Source: Paracyclopina nana (Eukaryota > Arthropoda > Copepoda > Cyclopoida > Cyclopettidae). Taken from it: a stretch of DNA of 64,000 bases. Below, one piece after another: positions 49,332-60,018 of this stretch (positions are counted from its first letter, which is position 1; every line of letters starts with the position of its first letter). A program made the translations under genes and the position numbers. The notes under the pieces were generated by a model. That model was not told the origin of the DNA and did no database searches. It saw only the letters and a list, made by a program, of their open reading frames with translations. The stretch is taken from the NCBI GenBank assembly GCA_019096065.1, contig JAGUCH010000001.1:2728001-2792000 (forward strand), read 5' to 3'.

Positions 49332-51246
49332 CTACAACTCTTCATGTTGAGGTCGCTTTAAAACATAATTCCAATAGACAGGAGGCAAGTTTTTTCGCCA
49401 AAAGTCTATCCTATTCTGGTCTGGAAGGCCACTTCTCACTCTAAACTCTTCATCGATGATCAAGTAATTTGGGTTATCTAGGTCCAGAGGCTTCCATTCG
49501 GGCAAATATGCCGGTGGTTTCCCCTCCTTGCCCCAATCAAGTAGTAGTTTAATGTACTTTCTGGAGAACTCGACTTCATTCTCTGGCATTGGTTCAAAGG
49601 GGAACATTTTGAATATTTGAAGCATGTCTGACCCATGAGAGGCTCTCCTGAAATTTTTTAGAGAATAGAAGTGGATGTATATGTGCTATTTAGCGCGACT
49701 TCGTACCTCAAGGCCATTAATGGCGGCCTCCGGACCCTTTCATCAATGGCTAGGTTGGCCAGAGTATGAGAGCCAGAAAAAGTGAAATAATGGTAGTAAG
49801 TTGCCATGTGTTTCTGCTTCGCTCTCAACTTAGCTGCTTCGTCTATTGCATAGCTAAACATAGAGTCACTCAGCACATCTATTAATTTATGGGCAATTTC
49901 CTCAGTTACGGGATCATCCGGATTTATTCCATCTAGCCCATAGAAGGATTTCAATTGGCTCGCCACCTGATCCGGATCCTCAACTTGATCTTCTACAAGG
50001 CCGAAGGCCAAGGGAGCAACCTGAGAAAAGTTAGTCATGAAGTCTTTGTAAGCGTTTAATGACCTCTCAGTTCCATCTGGTAGAATTTGGTTGGCTCGCC
50101 AAATGCCTTCTTTGTCAGTAAATCCAATCATGTGTGGCTGTGGATTGATATGGCCATTTGACATGGCAACATAGGGATGTTCCGGTAGGAAAGCCTCTTC
50201 ACCAGCTTCTGGATCTGATCTGGGCGAAAACAGATTCATAGGCTCCCTTTCAACTGAATTTTTGTGCCACTTAAAAAACAGCTCATAATGAGCATTATGC
50301 AACTGCTCTGTTGAGACCTTTCTTAGACAGTCAACCATATCTTCAGTATTTTCCATGGGGCATTTGAAGTGTTCACCTGATTTGTTCAAAGTGAAATCGG
50401 AGCACAGAGCTAATATAGTTTTATGGTTCATACCCAATTTGGTGGCTTTCTTCTTTGGAGATGGAACATGAGCCCACCAGCACAACGCAGAACCGCTCAG
50501 GGATATGGCATTTTTGTACAAGTTCCTAGTCATGGGGGACAACGTCAAATAGTGAACACTCGCTCCTCCTGCACTCATCCCCATAATTGTAACTTGATTC
50601 GGGTCACCACCAAAACTAGCAATGTTTTCTTGAACCCACTTTAGAGCGGCTACCTGGTCAAGGCTCCCGTAATTTCCAGGAGCAGTGGAATCTTCTGTTG
50701 ACATGAATCCAAACACATTAAGCCTATACTGGATTATGACCAAAACTATGTCCTCCTCCATGGCATATTGGGCGTCATATATGTTCATTCCTCCAAAAAT
50801 GAATGCTCCTCCGTGAATCCAGAATACCACTTGCTTTTTTCCTTCTGTTTTTCCCGACTTTTAAGTTTGTGAGCTAATTATGTGTTTTCACATTTCTTAC
50901 CTTTGCCTCTGGTAAAAACGTTCAGGTAAAGACAATCCTCTGATCCAATCATTTCATTCGGATGATACAGATTATCCTGAGTGCACACCTGGGGCAATTT
51001 GGTTGCATCTCTGGTCTCGCTCCACTTGGAAACGTCTAATATAGGCGGCTTCCACCTTAATTCCCCCACAGGAGGCTTCGCAAAGGGAACCCCCAAAAAT
51101 GCGTGGTACTTGTGACCGTTTCTCGCTTCTTTGACCACTCCCTTGATATTTCCCTGGTTAGTTTTGTAAGTAACAAACTCAGACTCTAGCTGTTGCGCTT
51201 GAGCGACGCCTAAAAAGGCTGCTATGCTCAAATATGCTATTTTCAT
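49332..51246 (-). CDS. Carboxylesterase/cholinesterase-family hydrolase, secretory, ER-retained, 599 aa
   Basis: Exons in order: 51246-50901, 50844-49707, 49647-49332; intron phases 1 and 2. The ATG at 51246 starts a clear signal peptide (MKIAYLSIAAFLGVAQA). Family marks, in order: NGHKYHAFLGVPFAKPPVGE; SEDCLYLNVF; oxyanion loop WIHGGAFIFGG; nucleophile elbow GMSAGGAS with Ser207, where the usual second residue Glu is Met; acid-residue motif GFTDKEG near residue 350; and ASHGSDML with catalytic His499. All three triad residues are therefore present and activity is likely. The C-terminus is HEEL, a KDEL-type retrieval signal, pointing to the ER lumen as in many detoxifying carboxylesterases. 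The substrate cannot be told. The first acceptor (AAAAACAG, 50845-50852) was chosen because it alone keeps frame. Confidence 0.93.
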
Positions 51247-51425
51247 TGTGGGACTTTGAAGCAGCAAATATGGAACTAAATGGATACGGCAACCTGTTCT
51301 GCTAACATTTGTATTCTTTCAACTCTGTGCTGCAAAAAACAAGTTCCGTCGAAAGATAAGAAGTGCCAAGCGGTGCCCCAAATTTTTATGCACAAATGTG
51401 TTGGCGAACTCATTCCAAATGTATT

Positions 51426-52526
51426 TTAGACAAGTTTATGCATCATTACAGAAGCCAATAAGGCTGTAACAGAGAAATAAATCCCATTGGCGCTGTTACA
51501 GTCATCGGGATTGCTGAAGGCACAACTGCACTGGGTAGCATCACAAGGTTCCTTGTTGCAATCATTGCTGTCACAGTAGCAGTACTCTCCCTTAAACTAG
51601 GTGCAAAAATGAAGATACTTCAAGGAAAATCATTGTGCGGGCTTTATACGATTAGAAGGTACTTACTCCATGCTCATGCTTGATATAATCATGCACAATT
51701 TCCTCAGCATGAACACAACCTCTGATAGCTACGCCTGGTGAATGGCAACCTTTCGTGACAATGGACGTCTTGTTTGTTTCAGAAAATTCAACTGAAATGG
51801 TGGCATTGATAAAGTTATCTAGAGTTATCCTCAGTTGTCTTACGTGTCGTTTTTCCATAAAAGCAACTTGTCTCTCCTTTTTTGCAAAGCGTCAACTCTC
51901 CTTCTTCATTTTCTCCACATAGCCCTTCTTTGCACACTCTGCAGCTAACAGCATTCGGATCTAGAAAGAAAATGTAATCATTGCCCTTTTTCATAACATG
52001 GGGCCACGAGAGCGAAGAATTAAATTACGAACCGTCTGGCTTGGTTGGAGTGTAGCATTCTTCAGGATCAGCAAATGCACACTCGCAATTGAGGTAGTCG
52101 TCGCACCTTTTTTCATTGCAACCGTTCTTGGTGCACATGCAAAGCTTCTCGTCAAACTTGAAAAATAAATTGTTTTTAGGTAAAGCATAATGATCTTCTA
52201 TCTACGTAGTACATTGGGCTCATCAATCCTTATGCAACCTGTGGCAGCCACTTCGGCTTCCAAGCATTTTTTGAGGTCATAAACGATTTCCGAAGTCTCA
52301 TCTTTGACCACACCAATAACACAAGTATTCTCCTTCCCAGGACATGTTTTCAGCTCTGGCTGATTTGAGTCGTTGCAAACTCCATTGTCACCACAAATGT
52401 AACATTCCAAAGATGACCCTATAATCAATACGAATTCAATTGAGACTCTTTCGTTTGGTATTCTTAAGGTTGCCTGCCTTGAACAACGCAATAAAGCAAA
52501 ATCAGTGCACTGACTTTTTGCAGCAT
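51426..52526 (-). CDS. Two-domain Ly6/uPAR-like protein, GPI-anchor signal, 261 aa, 6 exons
   Basis: Exons: 52526-52478, 52418-52213, 52156-52033, 51960-51844, 51791-51667, 51590-51426; the assembly is open throughout. A signal peptide (MLQKVSALILLYCVVQG) is followed by two cysteine-rich modules. Module 1 starts LECYICGDNGVC and ends LCMCTKNGCNEKRCDD; module 2 starts SCRVCKEGLCG and ends YCYCDSNDCNKEPCD. Each is followed by a short Cys cluster (LNCECAFADPEEC and TQCSCAFSNPDDC), so the whole unit is duplicated. The tail IYFSVTALLASVMMHKLV after a small-residue site fits a GPI-attachment signal. It is therefore probably a cell-surface protein of the three-finger fold; no ligand can be inferred. 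Intron 1 (52419-52477) needs a GC donor. The neighbouring acidic-protein gene is divergent, with 437 bp between the two start codons. Confidence 0.82.
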
Positions 52527-52963
52527 TTTCTTTAATGATAGATTTTGGCCAACTGACTCTTTTTACAAAAAAAGTTCACTCAATCACGAGATAAGAGTAT
52601 CTAATATTTTTGTGGTTAGGCTCAATCGCTTTTTCATAATTTTGACACATTGTCGCTTAAAAGCTTCAGAAAAGTAAGAAAAGCTCAACGTCGTTTTTGC
52701 CATTTTTCAAGCTTAGAAAAAATTATTAATCTCTTTATGAAAAAATCATACAATAACGAGTGCAAATTAGAGTCATATTATGTTGATTGAAACACGAACC
52801 GTCGTAAAAGAGGGATGGAAAAGTACAATCGTGTAATTCATGACCTTGTCTATGGTAATGATGATGACCACAAAAATTGGTTTATTAGTAGCAAATATCG
52901 CATGTCAAAATTGCACTACTTATGGCGATGCAGGAAGATATATCTCAATCAGTTTACATTGTG
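52527..52963. promoter_or_regulatory. Divergent promoter region between the Ly6 gene and the acidic secreted-protein gene
   Basis: 437 bp separate the two start codons, which point away from each other. A TCAGTT initiator-like site sits at about 52949 on the + strand, just 5' of the + strand ATG. The region has no supported coding sequence. Co-regulation is possible but not shown. Confidence 0.45.
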
Positions 52964-54699
52964 ATGACTACTTGGAAGATCATGGCAACTTTAGCAGGAG
53001 TTTTATTTGTGATCCTATGCACATTGTGCTTCATTGTAGCGAATTCTGAGCGATTGCCCAGCAAGCACCACCCAAGCCCCCACAAAAATTCGTAAGTGTC
53101 ACTTTGCTGTTGATTTCAATTTAAAGCCAATATTATATAAAGGTCTGCAATCCAAATGAGGCGTCGTATCAACCACCCAAAGATTGATGGTACTTCGGAC
53201 AGTCAACAGCAGCTATGGGATTATTTTTCGCAGCAGCTCGAAAATGGACCAGGAGAAACTGCAGTGGATGGTTTCAGAGAAAAGAGGTTTTATCCAATGC
53301 ATATAAATATTGGCTGCGTCAGAGGCCTGAGATGCTGCGAAGACCCGAAATGCAAGCCTTTCTGCACCCTTTGTTACGGTAAGAGAGCATTTTCAAAGAA
53401 AGTAGCTTCTTCCTTTGCAATGCTGTACGACGACATTAGCTCATGTCTGTTGTTGTTTGTTGCTGCTAGTGCGTCAAGGGCTCAGTCTATATTTGAAGCG
53501 AATGCCAATTAATTTTTTATTAGGCGGCTACGGTGCTCCCGCAGCAACAACTCCGAAGTGTAAAGACGTCAATCAAAATGGAATTTGTGACGACGATGAA
53601 GAGAAAAACACGGAGGATTATGACGAAAATGACGGCGAGAAAGCCCAAGCAAATGACGACTACGACGAAAACGATGAAGAAAAAGCGGCTCCAAATGACG
53701 AAGACTATGACGAAAAAGACGAGCAAAAGGCAACTCCGAACGATGATTACGACGAGAGTGATGGGGAAAAGGCCGCGGCCGCAAATGAGGGCGGCGACGA
53801 TAAGAATAATTCGACCTCAATAATGGGCGGCAAAAATGAAACCAAGTCCGAAAGCGAGCGATACGAGCTAACCTACCACATTTACGAGGAGTATTTACCG
53901 CAAAGCATCGAACGTAGTGAACCTCAGCTGCCCATTATTGTGCAAACTATCCCCCACTACTCTGTGAGCAATTTTTACAACCTGAACAAACACGACTTTC
54001 CCCATCTCTCAGACCACCACTACCATCGCCATCATCAAATCCCTCAGGCAAGTCCCGATTACTCTTACTACGGCCGGCCAAACAACTTGATTAATTTTCA
54101 GTACCAGAATTCCCCACCTCCCATTTACCACCCACAAAAAGAACCTCAGCCTCCTCGATTGTACTATGGGGATATTTCAAAGCCGTACGCGCCCGACGAG
54201 CTGGGCTATCCCATCCCACCTCCCACGACGCATATCATTAACGATCACAAGCATCACAATTCCTACGCTACCACAGATGACGAGGCTCAAGTAAGTGTCA
54301 TACTATAAATGTTCTATTTGGGCATTCTGTAGCTGGAATTTTCTTTAGAATGCTTACCACCGCACTCAAGCTCCACTTGTGACACCTTCGTCAACTTTCT
54401 ATTATGGGAACGACAAGCCTAGTCAGCAGCCATTTTCTCACCACTATGAAACTCAACCATTACTCAAGTACCATTTGATTCACCAATCATTCCCTGCCAA
54501 GAAAGAAAGCCACTATCAGCCTTATTCTGATCCCAAGGATTTAGATGACTATCTCCCGTCGTTGGCTTACTACCCAGGCCCTCCATATCTGCATCAACAA
54601 GAGCCACAAAATTCCAAAATTGCCGAGGAGCACGTGTCGCAAAAGAAGAAGCAAAAGAATGGACTCTTGACCGGTTTGGTGAAGAGGATTTTTGGGTGA
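52964..54699 (+). CDS. Secreted acidic-repeat, His/Tyr/Pro-rich protein, 493 aa, unrecognised
   Basis: Exons: 52964-53091, 53143-53378, 53524-54290, 54349-54699; intron phases 2,1,0. The ATG at 52964 leads a strong signal peptide (KIMATLAGVLFVILCTLCFIVAN). Exon 2 is a compact Cys-rich segment ending CCEDPKCKPFCTLCYG. Exon 3 starts with CKDVNQNGICDDDE, which resembles a calcium-binding EF-hand or thrombospondin type-3 loop. Then come four tandem units of about 14 residues with the core DYDE.D..KA (53616-53786). The rest is rich in His, Tyr, Pro, Asn and Gln, ending GLVKRIFG. No family is recognised. The composition suggests an extracellular calcium- or metal-binding matrix protein (inference). 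The exon 2 acceptor has a weak pyrimidine tract. Confidence 0.75.
53616..53786 (+). repeat. Four tandem coding repeats of an acidic 14-15 residue unit
   Basis: Consecutive units read DYDENDGEKAQAND, DYDENDEEKAAPNDE, DYDEKDEQKATPND and DYDESDGEKAAAAN. The units diverge at the DNA level, so this is not a recent microsatellite expansion. Confidence 0.9.
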
Positions 54700-54852
54700 T
54701 AAGGCAGCATTTATTCGGCTTGAAACGCATTCGAAACATACTTTATTTATTCAGACATTCGCACGCGTGCCCCTCTAAGGTTCGAAAATATGGTATCCAA
54801 TAAGAGAAAGCTTTAAATATGCACTAACTGCCTTGTTAACAAAAATGAAAGG

Positions 54853-54858
54853 TTTATT
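54853..54858 (-). terminator. Candidate polyadenylation signal of RCAN
   Basis: AATAAA on the minus strand about 250 nt past the RCAN stop codon. The acidic-protein gene ends convergently at 54699. Confidence 0.45.
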
Positions 54859-55103
54859 CTCTAGCTTTTTAGATGTGTGTAGAATTGTGTGAGTTTAAAA
54901 AAGGATACCCTAATTCTAACGTTTTTGAATGATCCTCTCTGTACGTAATAATAATTCATAGCATAGGTATATGTGTATGCATGAGATATCAAAGAGTAAT
55001 GACGACAATGAATTAAGTTAAATCCTTCTCGAAATAGTTTTTTAGAAGCATGGTGGGGATGTTTTGCCCTGCTTTTGAAACATAGTTTTATGCGCACTAA
55101 AAA

Positions 55104-56500
55104 CTAATCTAACGAATTTTGACGGTCCGGACATTTGGTGGCTTTGATTCGTTTGCCTGCGTGATGAATAGAAAGATTGGGATCCTCGGATCCGCAAACT
55201 TGTACAACGATTGAGGGAGTTGAGATGCTTTTGCCCAGCATGGTCACTTGTTTTGCCGGTTGTAGTTCGTGATCTTCGCCTGAAATGAAGCAGAAACATG
55301 TCAGTATTTTAGCTAATAATGGCATCTTTTATGAAGTAGCATCCTGGAGTTTCTGAACCCAAATCAATATTATGTACAGTACGCATTGTTTTATTTGAAA
55401 TTTACCAGGTGCGAGCGAGGCCATAGCTGTCAGGAGGTCGTAATCGACAACAGGTTTATCCTCTTTAGGCTGCTCCCATCCGACTGGAGGCGATGCCGGA
55501 GGCGAGATTAGAAACTGCTTTTCCAATGGGGGCACATGGAGGTAGGCCTCATCAGCGCAAGGGGATAAAATCTGACAAGTCGGAAAAGAAACTTTTACTG
55601 ACTGCCCTTGGTACCGGGCATGAAGAGAAAGCTACCTGCAAGAAGTAACAGTGGATCACGTTGTCTCCCAAGGGAGTTCCATCAAGATGAAGCTTGGCGC
55701 TTGAAGCCGCCAAATGGGCTTCAAAGTCCACGCGGACTCTGCGAAAACTTCGAAGGTAGTGGAATGTGGCATTTGGTTCGTATTCTCGAAACATCGTCTC
55801 GAAATTGGCCTAAAACGAAAGCAAGGCGACATTAGAGACACGAAGCCTTATGGTGCTTTTTGTAGAACAAGTCATACATGCTTTCATTAACATACAAGAG
55901 TCTCCTTACCTTTATGTCTAAATTGTCAAATACTGAGAGGTCCACATTAGTGACTATGATCGATTTGGGAAGCTCGTCCTCCTCTCCTGACACGTTGAGC
56001 GAATCTCTGTTTGCTTCGGACTGGTTGGGACTCAGGCTGAGGTGATTGGTGGCCATCACCATTTCTTCGATGTCGTCAAACGAGTCAAAGGAGTCCTGGT
56101 CCATGCTGTTGGCAGGACGGCTAGATCGTAGCGAGTTGCCCCTCATACTCTTGATCTTGTCAAAATCACTCTTGGTCGGACACGATAAGGATTTGGGTAG
56201 CTGCAACAGGACACGAATTTCTTTTGACTCTACTTTCAAAAGCATTCCACCAAGGAAATTACTCTCCGAATGAGGCTGCTAATATGATATACGCGCTATA
56301 TGAAAAGAAACTGATTCCAAGGCAACGGTAGCTCGCATTATTTGGTGCCCAAAATAGAAGAAGTTCATTCTGTTTTTTGATTTAAATTGGCTGAATTTTG
56401 CGCTTACTCGACGCGGCTGTTTGGTTCGAGAAAACTTTCGGGTGATATTTTGATCCATAATGCAAATTGCATTTGGAATGTTGTCAGTGCGATCAACCAT
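55104..56500 (-). CDS. RCAN: Calcipressin (regulator of calcineurin, RCAN; Drosophila sarah/nebula type), 299 aa, 5 exons
   Basis: Exons: 56500-56408, 56200-55910, 55809-55636, 55571-55406, 55279-55104 (TAG); intron phases 0,0,0,1. An RRM-like domain runs from SIIVTNVDLSVFDN through FETMFREYEPNATFHYLRSF and FRRVRVDFEAH to DNVIHCYFLQ. The hallmark calcineurin-binding motif FLISPPASPPVGW follows, then PVVDYDLLTAMASLAPG and a PxIxIT-like PSIVVQV before the C-terminus. RCAN proteins bind and modulate the Ca2+/calmodulin phosphatase calcineurin. The N-terminal extension with acidic/Ser-rich sequence (SFDSFDDIEEM) is longer than in vertebrate RCAN1. The start at 56500 has a good context; a second in-frame ATG lies at 56457. 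An alternative N-terminus may use the ATG at 56245. Confidence 0.95.
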
Positions 56501-58560
56501 GCTTCTTGATGGGAGATAAAAACTTAACTGAGGCTAACACGCAAACTAGCTTTGGTAGAACTTGTAAGGCTTCTTGTTCCCGTATGAGCTACTACCACAA
56601 AACCTTCCAGTGCCAGCTGGATTCAACCTATATATACTTATCCATAGTACACTTGATTAGCAACAGATAGACGGCACATTTTCCCGGAAAAGCTAATTGG
56701 AGATCGAGTTTTCAATAGCTCCTATCAGAGCATGAAATACGGTGAACATTGATTATTGGCCGAATATCTTAGCCTATTCTGGTCCCCTTTCTTAACGATG
56801 CATGAGTCACAGTGTACGTGGTACATTTATGGTTCTTGACACTAAAATTGCATAATGAGAAGCCGACCTCCACAGACATGATGTCATGGTATGAAGTCGA
56901 CAAAGACCAAAAGAAGAAGAAGGCCTTTCTAATAATGGCCCAGCAAGCCTATAAGGCTCCTGCTACTTGGTTCAGTAACTGCAAATTCGCCGTTGCTTTG
57001 CTGCAGTTCTGGAGAAAGTCGAGTGCTGCCAAAAATAGAACTAATCGAAAAGCATTGCCACAACAAATCAACATTTTCGAATGCCATCATTAGCTGTACT
57101 TGAAGGCTACTCCTTTGCACGCATTACTTAACAAAGAAGCTCGTGAGGCTTACCTACTTCTAATCTACCCCAAATATTATGAAGGCGGAGCAAGATGCAA
57201 CTAGCGAATCTCCGGAAGCGTTGACAGCCCAGCTAGAGGAGGTCGCAGGGCCAACTCCAGAAAACCAGAGGGGCTGATGATGATGTCTTCTCGGCAATCT
57301 TGGGAAATAGGGACTTAAAGCAAGTTCTTCTTTTCGTCGGCGCCGAAGTCGTTGTGACGTGAGCGTGACGTAGTGGAAAGGCCAGCCTTTCTCTGCTTAG
57401 TAGACAACAGCAAAAGACTTACCGACGGGGTCGCCAACGACCTTCTCTGCGGCAGTAGCAGCTTCTTCTCTGTGCGTTTCCTCCAATGCTTTCGCCAAAA
57501 AGGCCGCAGGCAGCCAGCAAAAACGGAGGCTGCAATGGCCAAGAATGAGCGGCGTGAGGCCTAACTTTTTATTTAATGCTTACCGCCACGAAAAAACCAC
57601 GGCAACCGCAGCAGAAAGAAACTGGGAAATGATGCCGTCTGCCGCGTGAGGCTCACTGAAATGCCATGTTTAATAGGGAATCTGGATGCACGTCGGCTAG
57701 GCCTGTTGTCTTAGACTTGACAGATAGCAACGGAGTCAGAGTCCCCTACCGAGGTGACGACGAAGCTGACCTTTCGGCGGCAAAGAAAAAAGCCATTGAT
57801 GAAATTTGCCTCAAAAAAGTTTGGTGATACACTCTCAGTGCCTGCAAGGCAAAGCCTTGAGAGAGAGACGGAGAAACCCATTAAAAAAGTTGTGTTTTCT
57901 TTGCAAAAAGCTTGTGCATTTTTGACAAGTTTCTTTTCAGTAGTGAATAATGAAATCCTAGGTTTTGGCCGTCAGGGGTCAGAACAGACAGCCAACAATA
58001 ACAACTAGCGCCCTCTATATCCTATTGTTGTCTTTTTCAGCAGGGCGGGCGTGAGCCTTTCGCTTTCGCGAGATTTCGATCAAACGTATTTTCTTTGTTT
58101 ACAAAAATTGGTGCAAGAAATAATGTTCAAGAGAATTGGCGACGCGAACGAGGAACTGGGTTAACATCAGAAAATTCATCGTCGTCCTTGGTGACGTCAC
58201 TGCGCTCTAACCGACCAGCCCCCGCATGAAAATTGGTGATCCGACCCGATTTCGAACTGTTTCGAGTCAGTTTTATTCAAAATAAAGGAGAAAACGGGGG
58301 TGACTGCCAATTTCTGACGCGAAATCTCCGAGTGAATTTTGGCCTTTGCAATCCCACTTTTGACGACTCTGCGTCAAACAAGCCAGTGTGAAAGGTAAAT
58401 TTGAATCGAATGATCGCTATTGTGCCTGGGCGGGCAGGAAATGTCGGCTGCACAGCTAGAACGAAGTAGGTGTATAGTAGTTGCAGTAGTAGAAGTTCTG
58501 TGCTGCCATTGCAGCCTTGGATAATTTTTTTGGATGTACACAAGTGAATGGTGGAGGGAT
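56501..58560. other. Intergenic DNA between divergent RCAN and CLASP
   Basis: No gene is supported. A 33-codon acidic ATG frame near 57180-57280 and other short frames are unremarkable. CG-rich patches occur near 57300-57560 and 58020-58220 and may belong to promoters of the flanking genes. Confidence 0.4.
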
Positions 58561-58842
58561 AACAGCAGCAGCAGCAGCAGCCTTACCGAAAAAATCATGT
58601 TTGCTGATGCAGCTGCGAGGATTTTGTGCAAAAAGGCCGCCCAAATCAGGTCATTTTGCTACTCTAGCTCAACTTTGCGGCTGCCCTCTTCTGGAGTGAG
58701 CCCACGTGAAATTCACGTCTAACTGGAATCCTTTCTCCATTACAGATCTCCGCCAAGTGGTCAGACTTTGAGCCCCAAAGACAATTAGAGGCCGCTGCTG
58801 AGACGAAAAACATTCCTTGTGTCGTGCTCCAGTTCAACAAAC
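58560..58842 (+). other. Probable CLASP 5' UTR with a 48-nt intron
   Basis: A donor-like TCTTCTGGA|GTGAGC at about 58697 and an acceptor CTCCATTACAG at about 58745 would remove a tiny intron from the untranslated leader. The leader then runs to the ATG at 58843. This is based on splice signals only. Confidence 0.35.
58563..58580. repeat. CAG trinucleotide microsatellite
   Basis: Six perfect CAG units upstream of CLASP. Confidence 0.95.
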
Positions 58843-60018
58843 ATGGACGCCTTTGCTCCCCATTTAACCACAACTGACACGAAAAAGAAGCTGTCCACTG
58901 GACAAGAGATCATTGATTACCTCGGTCAGCCCGACAATCCTGTCGATTGCGAGGATTTGGGGTCTTTCATCGATGATCTTGTGCCATGGATGCAATCATC
59001 CAACTTTAAGGTAAACGCACCAATAATGATGATCTTCAACGACGATTAGCATGATTGACAAACGTCACTTACAATCTATTTATGACATGATTGGTGCAAA
59101 ACCAGGAAATCAACAGGTTTTCAAGTTATCGAATCTCGAGAGAAAGATAACCGGTTACATCTTTTCGCAAGATGATGAGAAACACCTACATGTCTTTGGC
59201 ATGATAGTAATTTCATTTTCCGCCAGGCAATTTGTGTTTCCCCTCGGGCTATTTGAGTGAGACCATGCCTTTTTATAGCCATAAAAATGGGTGTGCTGCT
59301 AACAACAGAGCTTTCAATTGATCTTGTTCTAGGTATCCCAAAACGGCCTGGATGTCGTCGGCCTTCTCATCGAGAGGCTCGGCCATGGCTTCAAGCCGTA
59401 CGTGAACACAGTGTTGGGCCCGGCCGTCGACCGGTTAGGTGACACCCGTGAAACAGTGCGTGACAAGGCCCATTATTTGATTACCAAATTAATGGAGGAA
59501 GAAGTTTTGGGTCCGCAGCCGCTCTTTGAAAAAATGATGGGTGGCTTCACCCACAAGAACGGCAAAGTTCGTGAGGAAATCCTTGTGCTATTGCAAAACA
59601 CTTTAAATATGTAAGTTTTCATTGAAAGCCTCGAAACCGAAATCGGACATTGATTGCTGCTTGACCATGAGCTTGAGTGTATGCTCATCAATGCTATTTT
59701 CAGCTACGGTGCTCAATGTTTGATCGTGAGTCGATTTCTGCCTCAAATTGTGGCGTTGTACAGCGATCCAACTGCGCCGGTGAGAGATGCGGCAGCCTCC
59801 ACCATGGTGGAAATCTACAGGCACATTGGCGAGCGAGTAAGGGTTGACCTGATGAAGAAATATTCCGTACCTCCTGCTAAGTATGGCTAATCTCGAAGAA
59901 ACTTGTTTCTATTTGATATGTAATCGCCTTTCCAGGATATCTGTGTTAATGTCCAAGTTTGACGCCGTCAGAGCTTCCGGAGACATGATGCCCACAGCCA
60001 TGGGAACAGCGAGTGATG
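58843..60018 (+). CDS. CLASP: CLASP/Mast/Orbit microtubule plus-end protein, N-terminal TOG1 region (partial, runs off right edge)
   Basis: Exons: 58843-59010, 59333-59610, 59704-59880, 59936-60018; phases 0,2,2, ending in phase 1. The start ATG has AAC before it (MDAFAPHLTTTDTKKKLSTG). The 235 residues cover the first TOG domain, with EDLGSFIDDLVPWMQSSNFK, GLDVVGLLIERLGHGFKPYV, GPAVDRLGDTRETVRDKAHY, DPTAPVRDAAASTMVEIYRH and FDAVRASGDMMPTAMG, all close to animal CLASP. CLASP stabilises microtubules at plus ends, kinetochores and the cortex. Later TOG domains, the SxIP region and the C-terminal domain must lie to the right. The intron after 60018 is at least about 3.4 kb. The first downstream exon compatible in phase is a candidate at 63462. 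Confidence 0.93.

Noticed and set aside
53415..53523. Continuous reading of the acidic protein frame through 53415-53523
   Set aside because: This is intron sequence. Splicing 53378 to 53524 keeps frame with the signal-peptide exon, while reading through from exon 2 (53143-53378) meets an in-frame stop.
57178..57282. Short acidic ATG frame between RCAN and CLASP
   Set aside because: About 33 codons with no splice partner, promoter or similarity.
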